This document shows, piece by piece, positions 48,570-61,238 of a stretch of DNA of 64,000 nt; the stretch's first letter is position 1, and each line of letters opens with the position of its first letter. The notes under the pieces were generated by a model, which had not been told where the DNA came from, made no database searches, and was given only the letters and a program-made list of their open reading frames with translations. Origin of the DNA: Castanea sativa. Taxonomy: Eukaryota > Streptophyta > Magnoliopsida > Fagales > Fagaceae. The translations under genes were made by a program, and so were the position numbers. The DNA lies in the NCBI RefSeq assembly GCF_040712315.1, contig NC_134018.1, positions 12,854,835-12,918,834 on the forward strand, written 5' to 3'.

Positions 48570-51500
48570 ATGCCCGCCTCCAAGGCCAAAAACCTTAGCT
48601 CACTATTTCGTACTGCCGTCAAAACCAAAATCACCGCCGCCGCCGCCGCCACTTCTTCTTCTTCTTCTTCTTTTTCTACACCCGCCCAAGACGCTACCCT
48701 CAAACACTTCGTCTCCTCGCTCGACACCTCGTCGTCGTCTCCCACCGCCTCCATTTCCAACTTCATCAAACGACGCTACGTCAAAGTCAAGCCCCCCAAA
48801 TCCTCCTCCTCCTCTCGCTCAACCAAAACCTCCTTCTCCTCCTCTCTTCCCATCCTCAACCTTGACCCTCTCTCTGATTCTGGTACTTTTTTTTTATAAA
48901 AAAATAATCTTTTGTAATTATGTTTAACGTTACTTTTTGTTTGGTTACTGAGAAAATACGAGATGGGAAGTGAAAAGAAAGTTCGTGATTTGCTCTCTGA
49001 GTTTTTATGTTTGTTGTCGTGTTTGAATGCAGAGGACTCGACGAAGCAGTTATCTAGGGAGATATCTTCTATATTGTCCGGTATGTGTTTGTGAAATTTA
49101 CTCTGAGAGTTTTAAATTGTTTAAAGTTTTAAAATTTTTGGGGGTCCTTGGTTTTGAGATAACGGATTACTTTGAAAGTGGAAGTTTGAATTTTTATAAG
49201 GATTTCGTGACCTGGGTAGTTGTCCACTTGTACTCTGTTGTAGCTATGCTATTTTATTTGAGGAATTCACTTACTCAGCTATGGCTCAAATGGTCAAATG
49301 GTACTTCTTTTGTTTAAATAAGTTGTGTGTTTAAGACCCATTGGGTGTCTGTGTAACTTAAAAATGTAAGTAAGAATGTCCATTTTCTAGGGAAACAAGT
49401 TGAGCTTATTATGAATTCTCTTTTGGGTACTAGTTTTAGTAGGTTGACAACGTGAAATAATCTGGGAGAGTTAATATTTCCATGTGATTGTGGTATATTT
49501 CTAAATTGCTTCCCTGAAAATTACGGGAGGTAGAAGAAGAAAAGAATTTGGTAATTTCGTTATGACTGCCATCCTATTTGGGTGGATTAGCTGCATTTAA
49601 TGTTTTCCTTCAGATGTCGTCATCTGCTCGGGTGTTGCATGTCAGTAAAACATCTTGACGATTGTATTGCATCTACTGAAATAGTGAATAGTCTTACATT
49701 CATATTCAGCTTTTCTTTGAGTTGGATTTTGATTGTTAATGGCTGAGGGACACCTTTTTCTTTTTGTGTAATTTGCTTTTGCAGGTGGTGAATCGTTAAG
49801 TTCACCTGATTTGCAGGGAGCTGATGATGGAGAAGACATTGCAGAAAAAGTGCTGAATATACCATGGTTTTCAAACCTGTCTCACAATCATATATCACTA
49901 CATAGGAAAGAATTATCTCGTGAACGGAAACAAAAATGGGTTTACAAAAGTTCCCAAGGGAATCGTTTTAACCGGTTAATTTCAATGTGTGGGCAGAAAC
50001 TGGGAACAGAGACTACCATACAGGTATTTGGTAAATTGGGACGAGAAACTGGTGTCAAAGAATATAATGCATTAATAGGACTATGCGTACAGAGGGTCAG
50101 GAGAAGCAATGATGAAGATGTTGCATTAGAACAGATACACATGGCTTTTCGACTTTTTGAATCAATGAGAGAACAAGGTTTCCAAATAGAAGAGGATACT
50201 TATGGCCAATTTCTTCTGTATTTAATTGAGATGGGTATGGAACAAGAATTTCATTTTTTCTGTGGAGTTATTGGAAAAGATAATCCACGTTCACTTCCAA
50301 GATTAGGCTACTATGAGATGCTGCTGTGGATTGGAGTCAACAATGAAGAAAAGATTCAAGAGCTTTGTAAATACATTGTAGTTGATAATGGAGGAGACAA
50401 TTCCACTTTACGAGGTATAGGGTCCCACGTGGCAACCCATTTTTAAGCCTAACTCTCATTAAAAAATGAGGGTTATACTAAGGCCTTTTCTTATTTTACC
50501 ATTCTAACTCTTAGATAACTGCTAGGAAATATGAAAGAAATAATTTGAAAGTTATTGTTTCATTGCACCGTGGCATTCTAGCAAAGTAAGAACTTTTGTG
50601 ATTGCCATTATATTTATTGCAGGTGGAATAGATTCACCTTTTTTATTTTTATATTTTTATACAACATAGAAATTCTATTTTAGTTTAATCTAAGTGTATA
50701 TGTGTGTGAGTCTCCTTGGAGATTTGAACCCCGACTTTTGCCCCCCACCTCACCCACCCCATGAGAATTTTGTACTTGTGGGGTGACCATCACGCTAAAG
50801 GTGCGCGGTGATAATAGATTCACCTTTTATATGGTCTTTGATGCTGTATCTTGGTCATGTAGAATCCTTTTTGAATACAACCATGTTAAGTTTACTATCC
50901 AAATGATGCCCATGGACTTGAATGGTGTCTTTTTTAATTATGTTGCATCCGCCTTTTGAAATTCTAGGATTTTACATTATTTGGATAGGGTTAAGAGAGG
51001 TAAAAGTTACTAAACAGTGCAGATAACTTTATAAGTTTTGAAATTGCTAATTATGTTTACCTCTGTAGCCCACATCAAATGTGGCGTCTGTAATCTTGGT
51101 GGGAATTCACGTTTGACATCTATGGATGACACATTTGAAACATGAAGTTAGATTCTGTTTATAATACTGTGTCTGGCATTGGTTGTTAAAAACAGTGCAT
51201 ATGTTTGTATAATAAATGGATCTTTTTTGCGGTTTAACTTAAGATCCTTTTATGACAAAGTAACTTCTTTCTGTTGGTATTATTCAACCTCATCAGCTTC
51301 AACTCATGTTGCAGAGAATTATTTGTTAGCTCTTTGTGAAAGTGACCGGAAGAAGGAGCTTTTGCAGCTGCTGGAAATTGTCGACATAATGAAACTTTCA
51401 TCACCAAATTCTGTAGCAAATATATTTAGATCATTAGGAAGGCTATCATTGGAGTCTTCCACTGAGAACTTCCTTATGGCATTCAAAAACTGCAGTATGT

Positions 51501-54500
51501 TCATTAAATATTGTTATTATTTTTCTAGGGACTCTGATATTAGTTTTGTTATTCAAGGGCTTTTTGGATGGGATAACAAATGGAAACTGAGTATTATTAA
51601 GGGAGACAAGCCAAGTTATTCGTATATTGTATTTTTGCAAATATTTTTCATGTTTAAAAGTATTTTTCTTAAGATTTTTTTATTTACAAATTAGAGTTTC
51701 TAGGATTTGGCATTGTATCTATAAAACCTGATGTGGTTATCTTAATAAATGCAGATTATGAAGCAGAAAATATCTCAAACTTCATCTCTAGTTATGTTGT
51801 TAGCGTTCCAAATTTAGCGGTGAGGAACTTCTCATGAATGCTACTGGTAATGTTCTTGTGGCCATAATTTCTGAGGCAATTTCTGCTTCACATGCAGTTT
51901 GCTTCTTTGTAAAAAATTCATTCTGTTCTTGCTAATACGTTACTTGAAACTTGACCGGCATTGTATGTTGGTGTACGATCCTGAATCATTTTTAGTTTAT
52001 TTTCTTTTAAATATTAAACCAGTGTAAGAACATATCTTTGTACTCAATGGTAATTAATAGGAAGATGGGAGAAGATTGAAGAGAGGTTTTCTTTAAAACT
52101 ATATTTGGGAGTTTGGAGGGAGAGGATAGAAAAGGATACAGGGAAGATGAAAAGGAGAAGAGAGGAGAGGGTATAAGTTATTTCTTCTTCTTCTTTTTTG
52201 GATGCTTTATTGATATTCCTACCCTTGTTTGGTTGTAGAATGTAAAGCAAAGGATGGCTTAAGTATCAAGTAAACTGACAATAGAGAGAGATAAATGATA
52301 AGCAACGGTATCTATAAAAAAAATTTATAAGCATTGGCAGGGTCCAACTGTGGAAGAGGTAGTACAAATTATTGAACCTGATATTCACCTTGTTCAAATT
52401 CCTCTAAATTGAAAGAATTAAAACAAACGATTTTTTCATATCCTCTCTTCCTGCCCCCAAAAATACATCCAAACTGGGGGAAGAGGAACCACCCTCCTAT
52501 TCCCTTGTGGTCTTCTCCGTGGACAAGAGGATGGATATCTTGACTACTTCTCAAAATTGGTTGATGGTGAATTCAGTATAACTTTTAATCATGGAAAGTT
52601 TGTACCTCAGGCACAAGGTGAGATGAAAATCCTATTTGGGGTAGGTAGTAACCTGATTGCATATTATTAAAAATAAATAAATAATGAGGAAGAGTGATGT
52701 GGCCCTTTATAGTATTGGTGGTCTCTTCATTCCTTTGTTCCCTTTTCTTGTTGGTACAGACTTTAGAAATGGCATTTTACTCAACTTCACAGGACCTGTT
52801 GTAGTTTAGGAGCTCATGTAAAAATTAAAATTATTCTTTTGTTTACATCAGGGATGGAAGGCATACACGCTCACAACTCATGTACAAAATAAACTTCTTT
52901 TGTTTACATCTGGAATTGAAGGCATACACACTGACAACTTATGTAAAAAGCAGACAAATTCTTTTGTTGGCATGCTAGAAATTTATGGTTTATTAGTAAC
53001 TTTGCTTCTTGATTCTCTTTGAAGCAATCCTTTGACCACTAAACTACACTAAGTGATGACCCTAAAATCATTGCAGTGTTTCTTAAGTGAGGTACCTACA
53101 AGACCTTAAAATATTAGTTATATCTAATGACTTACATAGTTACATTTGCTTAATTATTGACCAACAGCGTTGGAGATGATCTCTCTAAAGTATTATTATC
53201 ATTATTTTTTATTCTTCTTCCTCCTGAGACCATAATGAATAGATAAGTATGTGCTGGACAAAAATGGTTGGATGGTTGTAGAGGCTTTCTAACTACTGAC
53301 TTCTCAGTTCTCACCATGATCTGTTGAAGCTATGATGCTGGTTTGGGCAAAGTTACCTGGATAATAATTTGTCTTGCTAAACAAGTAGGTGACTGAGAAT
53401 ATGATTTTAGGTAGGACAGAATGGTGGAAAGGAAAAAACAAAAACATGATGCCTTGATTTGTTGAAATGGATCTATGGAGCCTCCCCCAATTTAATTAAG
53501 ATGATGGTTTAGTTATGCCTCATACTGTTCTTGAGTTGTTTGAGGCTTGGCAAGGAAAGTTTGCGCGATATCGTCATATTGATGTTTGGAGATTAGTGCC
53601 TCATTGCTTGATTTGGTGCATTTGGCGTGAAAGGAATGCTAGAAGCTTTGAGGGTTGTGAACGTTCTTTGCTGGAGATTAAGTATTTTTTCTTATACACT
53701 CTCTTTGAATGGAGTGTGGTTTTTTCTCATTTTTCTTGTTCTTCCTTTTCTTTTTTTCTTGACTGTTCTTTTGTTTCCTGATTTGTGCCCCCATAGTACA
53801 TCCCAATGTACTCGGTTTGGCAATCTTTCTATTATTAATAATATTCTTACGTTATTTATAAAAAAAAAAGAATCTTATACAAAGACTGAAGAGTATGCCT
53901 TCCATGTCAATGAAGGTAGGATGTCTAATCCCCTTAAAGTTGTTGCAAGCTAATGTCTATAACCCACATTAAAAGCCTAAGTCCATCAGTGATATGCTTT
54001 ATAGGAGAAAATGTAGACAAAGGTTTTCCATGGCTCATTGCTTTTTGTTTGAAGCATAACAAGGACCAAACAACCCATTAGCATACCTGTACCCTGTATG
54101 TTTTCAAAAAATAGGGATTTGGAATTGTAAATTCAACAGATTAATAGTACCTAATTCTTTCCTTCCTCTTTAAAATTGGAAACTGTATTTTAAAAAGAAT
54201 CCTAATTGAGAAAAGGGTGGTCTGTCTACTCATTGTCTTTCTGCATGTGATGCCCTGGCAAAGGGATAATTTGTGATTTCTGAAACTGAGCATAGCCTCT
54301 GGACAGAGCTGAATGGTTAAAAGGATTCTTGTAGCCAAAACTATACAGTTGGAATTAGGCTTTATTTAGTTGAAGCTGAACCTCAAGGAAATACATCTTT
54401 AATTGTCTTCTCTTTAATGAATAATGCTAACTCCTTTTTTGTATGAACCTATGGAAGTTGTAGCTGGTTGACAATGAAGATAAAGAAAAAAAAAAGAAAA

Positions 54501-57500
54501 TGTAAAAACTTATGAGAATTGGCGTTTTCAATGAATGGTTTATATCTTGCCGTATTGTTATAAAACAAAATATATGCCTTGCTACTTGTCAGATTTCCTT
54601 GATCCCCACATCACTTGAACTACACATGAAATTGAAGCTCTCCCCAGCCAAAATAATGTGCATTCTGTTGAAATATCCTTTAGCCTATTTTTCAACCATA
54701 TAATTGCTTTATGACTATCAGCTTCTATTTTTCTATTAAAATTTTCAACTAAATGAGCACTTTCTTCCATATTGTTATGCATAATCATTATTTCCAATAA
54801 ATCTCAATTGTTTATCATTGTTTCTCATTTTGACTTTGTTTTCTCACTTGTTTGATTGAATATTGAAGGTTGAGGATGTCATTTCAAAATTTAAAAACTT
54901 CCACGCAAATTTGGAAGTGACACCTTCGTCCTCATCCTATGCAGAGCTCATTACATATTGTAGTGATTCACTTAAGGTATGATTGGTCTGTTGACTAAAA
55001 GGAGAAAAAATAAGTTGAACCCCTAATTTGTTTCTTGTCCATATACTATTTTTTCTATGAGTCCTCTTGTTTTCAGGTTGGTATACTTCACTAGATAATT
55101 TTGTGTTTTTTAGACCATTTTTAGTTTGGACTATGTTTGAAATTGGGTATATGTTTATTTATTACAATATTTCAGGTGCATGCTGCTCTTGATTTAGTTG
55201 ACGAAATGTGTGAAGTGGGGTTGACCTTATCAATTGAGGTGTTACACTCCATTTTACATGCTACTGAAGAGAGCTGTGAGTTTAATTTGGTATGTTTTAT
55301 CACTTCATTTATCTCCCCCATTTCATATGATATTTGTTGTGCTTTCTTCTCAACTTGCTGATGCTAACAATTTAAACTTAGAATTTATATTAATTTGATG
55401 AGTCAATTTGAACTTAAAATTTATTACTTTTATGAATGGTGAAGAGATTTGTTAATCCAAACTGGCTGAATAAAAACAAAATTTAATGCTGGGCATTATG
55501 TTGTGCCTGCCTCTTTGTAATTGTTGAACCTTTTGACATCTATTAGTTAAGTTTGCAAATAGTTAATTTTGCAAATAGTTAATTAGGATATGTGTTGCAT
55601 CTCCCAGATAAAATGAAAGTTTGATTCCACTCTAAACATATGCAAAATACATAATGGTGACATTAATTATAATTTCTTTACCAGGAAGAGGGCCAAAAAA
55701 TAACTTTATTACTAATAGTGATAATTATGGACAAGAATCATAAGATGAACATAGACTTAAACCTATTTTCTCTTGCAATTTTCTGTTTCTACTTTATACT
55801 TCATTGTCATCTATTCCGCTTATAATTTTTGGGTGTTCTATGGTATTTGGTTTTATGTCTTTTAAGCATTAAGATTTAGATTATGAAGTTTCAAAGATTT
55901 ATTTCCTCTTTTGATTTGTTTTGCGTGTCAATCACGTTAGAAGTTTAATATTTTCCTTTCTAGTGATTATCAGATGTTGATTATATGTTCAGAAAGACCT
56001 TTTATGTTATCATTTATTAATGTGCTTTTGCTATTAACCTTCACTGTTGTTTTGACTCTATTTTACTGTATGTCAGTACTAATATGTTTTCTGTTTTTCC
56101 CTTCCCCCTGGTGAATTACATCAATCTCAAGGTTCGTCGAATCTATTCAGTGATTTGTCGCCAGGACATGACGCCAAACAATGAAACCTTCAGGAGTATG
56201 ATAAGTTTATGCGTGAGAATGAAAGATGTAAGTCTTTGCTTGGTTTTTTGTTTGTTTGTTTGTTTGTTTTTATTTATTGTGCATGCACACTCATGCATTG
56301 ATTTTCCCTTCGTTGCATTTTTCCAAACTAATGTTTATACTTGGATATGTTACGTAGTTTGATGGTAGTATCACACCGCAAATTTCTGTTATTTTTTCTT
56401 TCCAATGCAGTTTGAGGGTGCATATGGCATGCTTAAGGACTTGGAGAAAATGAATTTGACACCTACAGCCAACATGTACAATGCTATAATGGCTGGCTAT
56501 TTTCGAGAGGTAAGTTTCTTAGTTTAATGAGATGCTCTTGTTTCCCTTTTTTTTTCTTTTTTTTTTTTCAAATTTTATTTTATGATATTTTGATTTCCAA
56601 AACATCATTGGGGTTCTCTATTATAAGTCATTATGTTTTCTGCTTATTAGTTTCTCTTCTGTTGGTAAATATTGATTAGTTGAAAATTATTGCCAAGTAT
56701 GCTATTGTAGAACCTCTAGCTAGTAACTGTTTGAACAATCAGTGCACACACAATTGACGTATGCACATACATTAGTACATATGCAAGGAATAGAGAGGCA
56801 AAGCTTGGACATTTTTACAAATACCATCTTTGATCTTGTTTTTTCTGGTTGTTTTTTTTCAAAAGAATTTTTTAACTGTAAAATTAGTGAGATAGGTTAT
56901 GGAAGGCTAACGGAGGTTACCTTAGGTAGAAAAAAAGTGCCAACTTTTGAACCATGGGTAAACAAGGTTAAAATGAGCGTAAGGTTATCTGTAATTACCT
57001 TTTTTTTTATAAACTATTTGTAAAAATTTTACTTTAAATTAGAGCTTCCATTAGGGCAAGTTTGATAGCAAGTGAAATTGCAAGTTGAACACCTAATCTA
57101 GCATTAGTGTGAAACAGTGGGTCTATGATTTCACATTAACATGAAATTGTGGGTAGAAACCCATGATGTCAAGACGATATGATGGCGATTCCAACATTTA
57201 AATGAGGACACCCAAATACCCCACAAGAAAATCATCAATTTGAGCCACCAGTGTCATTTTTGCCAACGTATCGTTAAGTGGCGTTGCTAGTGTGCATGTC
57301 ATGGTGCAAGGTGGTTTGGTCACTAAGGGATGTCATTCTGTTCTTAAGGAGAGAGAAGTGGTTCAGGCTAGGAAGCACGGACAAGGACACAAGTACGGGT
57401 ATAGACACGGGTATGGCATGGTCACATGAGCAATTTTTGAAAAATTATAACATAAAACGGCTGGTATGACATTGATATGACATGGGTACGACATGGGTAC

Positions 57501-60500
57501 AGCACCCTACATAAAGTGTCCGTGCTTCCTAGGGTTCAAGCATGGCTTACATGAGGTACTCCAACGACCAACACCACTTGGTCCTTACTCCTTACTGTCT
57601 TCAAGGACCGACCATCGCAGCAATGGTAGGATTAAGAGATGCTGGCCTAATTCTGAGCTTTGATGGTCCGATTAGCACTGTTTTCTGAGGGATGTTGATG
57701 TTGGCAGGACCATGAGGCAAGGACTAAAATCCTTTTCTGATTTCACTGATAGTGACTGATTCCAATCAGTCAATTGTTGTTATAGAGAGAGTGAGAGACA
57801 CAAGGGGGCCAAAGCAGTGAATCAGTCAACATTGACTGTGATTGAACTGACCAGAATCGTGGGATTTAGTTAACATATGCATAATGCATTGGCTTTACCA
57901 ATTTATTGTTGGGTGGGGTTGTTCAAGTTTTTTTGTTATAATTATTTATAAAAAAATAAAGAAGGTTTTTTTGTTATCATTGTTTTTTTTTTTTTCTTTA
58001 TATTGGTATTGGCTTTGCAAAATTTTCTGTTGTCCTTTGAAAATTGCCTTTTTCTCTCTGAGTTATTTGTAGAAACTCAAAAGGTACAATTTATTTAAGA
58101 TAATGGGTAATCTCAATTACAGTTTTAACAGATGATTTGTGTAATTTTATGATCTTTAATTATTGCATTCTCTGGGTATGGCTGCAGATCATGATAATGA
58201 TGTTATATGCACCATTGACTTTTCAAGCTTTATATTAATATGGTTTCTGCATTCAAGATTTCTTGGTCTTACTTGTTTGCTAAACACTTTGCAGAAGAAC
58301 ACATATGGAGCATTGATGGTTCTCAGAAAAATGGAACTTGCAGATGTAAAACCTGATTCACAGACATTCAGTTATCTGATAAGCAACTGTGACCGCGAAG
58401 AAGATATTATCAAGGTAGTTTGAAATTTATGTTTTGGTCAAGGTTTCATGTTTAAGTCGCTGCTAGATAACGTACAGACCTCCCCATTCCATTGTATTAA
58501 ATTTTATGGGCTTTAATGCAATATTCATGTCCAAAAGCTTACTGTGAGTCTGCAGCCCACAAAAATCTGCCTTTCCTTTTCTTTGTTTTTAAAACATGAG
58601 TAGTATTGACTAATAATACACACATGCACACAAAAAACACAAACTAAATCATATTTATGTTTTCTTTTTTTTTATATGTTTCCATATAATGTTACTTTTT
58701 GGTTGATTAACATGTATAGATAATGTGATTGGGTGCAATTTTATGGTGCTTTATGCCACCAACATTTTATGAACCATCTCATATTTTTGGATGCTTCTGT
58801 TGGTAGTCCCTTCACTACAGTTATTTATGAACAATTCTTGCATAGCTAAATAACTTCTTTTTTTGTGCATGTCAGCATATTTGTGCGTGCCTATTTTTTC
58901 CTTTTGGGTTTCTTCTTTTTGGGGGTGGGGGGGTGGTGGGTTATGTAAATGATACTTTGCTGTTTTTTTAAATTTCTGAAAGCTAAACATTCTGTGGTCT
59001 ATTTATCTGCTTGTAGTATTACGAAGAACTGAAGCATTCTGGAGTTCAAGTCACGAGGCAGATTTTCATGGCACTTATAAATGCATATGCAAATTGTGGA
59101 CAGTTTGAGAAGGCAAAACAGGTATTTGTAGATGTGGCAAGTTGCTTGTAATGTAGTTTATCAGTCTATTAGTAAAAGAGAAATGCTATGTCCACAACAC
59201 TTTCACAACAAATCTTAAGTGGCAAGTTGTTTTTGGTTGTTATAAGTGGGTGAAAAAGTAATTTAAGTTATAGATTCAAATTAGAACCAATAATAACTTA
59301 CCACCTATGATTTGTTGTGAAAATATTGTGGATGTAATACTTCTATTAGTAAAAAAGACTTAATATGTAATGTGGAATGTACCTTAAAAAGTGAGAAATT
59401 CATTACATATATGAGTTATCTGCGTTATATTGATTCCAACTCTATTCATCAGAGTGAAGATGATCATGAGAGTCATAAACTTAGACAAGAAGGAGCTAAG
59501 CTTGAATATGTTTTCATTGGGCAAATGTAGCTGGCTCTTAGGCACCCTAAGTATGGGAATTTTTTACTCTGAAATTCCTAAAAAAGTTGAAATCTTATTT
59601 TAATTTAATTTTCAATTTTTTGAGGAAAACATTGAAAAATTATATACCCTTATAATTTAATCACATACTTTTTCCCCTTTTAAGCATTACAGAAGACATC
59701 TACTTCCCCCCCCCCCCCCCCCCCCTTTCTTTTTTCTCCTTTGAAATTTTGCAAGTGTAATATATGTGGATGATATTTGTAAATGTTTTGATTGCTGATG
59801 TTTTATTTCTTGATGCTCCAATGTTGCAGGTAGTCTCAGATAAAGGAATTCCAGTTAAAAACCTAAATGAAATCAAGAGTGTCCTTGTGTCAGCTCTTGC
59901 GTCACATGGGCAAATGTCTGATGCCCTTGATATATATGAAGAAATCAAGCAATCTGGATCCAATTTGGAACCAAAGGCTGTTATAAGTCTTATGGTAAGT
60001 TCTTCAACCAATGATTGTATTCTTTCTCTTGTACAAACAATGACTGGTTTTTACTTATCCCATAGGAGCATCTTCAATCTGATGGAGAGTTGAGTAGATT
60101 GCTTCAGCTACTCAAGGAATTAAAAGATGTAGACTATTGGGTGGATGGTTGCTGCAGACTTATTTTATATTGTGTACGATATAAGCATTTAAGGTCTGCT
60201 GAAACTGTACCTTTTATTTTGTTGGAAGATTCTTAACATACATGTTTCAGGTTGCTTATATTCATTCTTTCTTTGATTCAGTTCTGCTGTTGATTTGCTC
60301 AAGCAACTGAAGGATATTTTCTGTAATGATGAAATGGCCATGGAAGTTCTTTTTGATGAGGTTTGCCTCCTTACTTCCATTACACAGTATGGACACCCCC
60401 CCCCCCCCCCCCCAGGGCGGTGTGCGCAATATGCATCTATCTATTTCAATCTTTTGCCTTGAGAGTCTCAGATTTGATTGTTAGAGTAGCTGTGCTTTTG

Positions 60501-61220
60501 CTACTCTTTCAGACTTCTGATATGTGAAAGATGGTAGTCTTCATTATGATGTTACACGGACAGATGGCATGGACCTTAATTTTTTGTTGTTTTGCTGTCA
60601 TGAATGTGTAGGTATTTTCCCAAGTTGGAGGGTCAGAGTTTACGCATTTGCAGATTGGACTGGACTTGCTTCAAGTCATCAAGGATGAACTTTGCCTCTC
60701 TCCTTCCCGAAAATGTCTTGATTTTCTTCTCAATGCTTGTGTCAATGCCAAAGATTTGCAGAGTTCTCTTCTGATTTGGAAAGAATATCAAGCTGCTGGA
60801 CTTCCTTATAACATCCTCAGTTTTCTAAGGTGAGTACTGATATGCTTATTTCTTCTACATTACATGGTTGCTTTAGGTGGTCCTCTACCTTCAGTACCTT
60901 GATTTTTGGGAGTAGTTCCTAATGATTTTTGGACTAAATGGCATATTCTAAAGCCTGGGTGTGTTAGTTGCCTATTGAAAAAAATAAAAAGGAATGAGTC
61001 TGATTGCCTAAATATTTAATGTATCCATTATTGGAATGCTTGCAGGATGTATCAAGTTCTTTTAGCTTCAGGGGACCAAAAATCTGCAAAGATTCTGCTT
61101 AATAAAATCCCGAAAGATGATATTCATGTTCGTTGTGTGATCAAAGCTTGTCAAACAAGTTATATAACGTCCAAGTCTACAAAGGGTAAGAAGAAAAATA
61201 AGGTAAAGAGGAAGGGATGA
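48570..61220 (+). CDS. P-class PPR protein, At4g04790-like, probably organellar, 16 exons, 880 residues
   Basis: Exons: 48570-48882, 49033-49080, 49785-50414, 51315-51494, 51755-51819, 54869-54976, 55176-55289, 56132-56227, 56411-56509, 58295-58414, 59017-59121, 59830-59994, 60066-60193, 60282-60360, 60612-60829, 61046-61220. All introns are GT-AG and the phase holds at every junction, giving 880 codons and a TGA. The N-terminus (MPASKAKNLSSLFRTAVKTK, then a Ser/Ala-rich tract) looks like a mitochondrial or plastid presequence. From exon 3 on there are degenerate P-type pentatricopeptide units such as EYNALIGLCV, MYNAIMAGYF, FSYLISNCDR and IFMALINAYANCGQFEKAKQ. The C-terminus is lysine-rich (KGKKKNKVKRKG). 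P-class PPRs bind organellar RNA; the target is unknown. Exons 6-12 are all multiples of three in phase 0. Naming by family resemblance is from memory. Confidence 0.87.
50643..50812 (-). mobile_element. tRNA-type SINE in PPR intron 3
   Basis: On the minus strand it has an A-box-like TAGCGTGATGGTCACC, a B-box-like GGGGTTCAAATCTCC and an AT-rich tail. The 16 bp duplication AATAGATTCACCTTTT is exact (50627-50642, 50813-50828). A second family member lies at 62359-62529. Confidence 0.92.
53500..53870 (+). pseudogene. 5'-truncated LINE 3' end in PPR intron 5
   Basis: The frame 53515-53781 reads MPHTVLELFEAWQGKF then HCLIWCIWRERNARSFEG and ends at a stop. This is the zf-RVT-type C-terminus of a plant LINE. 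A 3' UTR and a short poly-A (about 53860-53869) follow. The 5' truncation is typical of LINE insertion. It lies in the sense orientation in intron 5. Confidence 0.75.
57368..57532. mobile_element. Short TIR MITE, 165 bp, in PPR intron 9
   Basis: The ends CTAGGAAGCACGGAC and GTCCGTGCTTCCTAG are perfect inverted repeats. GGTTCAGG and GGTTCAAG flank it, an 8 bp duplication with one mismatch. The interior has repeated ACATGGGTAC units. Confidence 0.85.
59178..59341. mobile_element. TIR MITE (family 1), copy in PPR intron 11
   Basis: The left arm CCACAACACTTTCACAACAA is matched in reverse by TTGTTGTGAAAATATTGTGG. TCTATTAGTAAAA flanks both sides (59165-59177, 59342-59354). It is the same family as 8404-8583. 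Confidence 0.8.
59706..59725. repeat. Poly-C tract (20 C) in PPR intron 11
   Basis: Twenty consecutive C bases about 105 bp before exon 12. Confidence 0.95.
60396..60413. repeat. Poly-C tract (18 C) in PPR intron 14
   Basis: Eighteen consecutive C bases within the 251 bp intron between exons 14 and 15. Confidence 0.95.
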
Positions 61221-61232
61221 ACTGCACTTCAA

Positions 61233-61238
61233 AATAAA
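61233..61238 (+). terminator. AATAAA motif after the PPR stop codon
   Basis: AATAAA lies 13 bp after the TGA. In plants this is only a weak polyadenylation cue, and the real site may be further downstream. Confidence 0.3.

Noticed and set aside
48452..48769. 105-codon minus-strand ORF opposite PPR exon 1
   Set aside because: Low-complexity codons of the Ser/Ala-rich presequence give open frames on both strands; the plus frame splices into the PPR gene.
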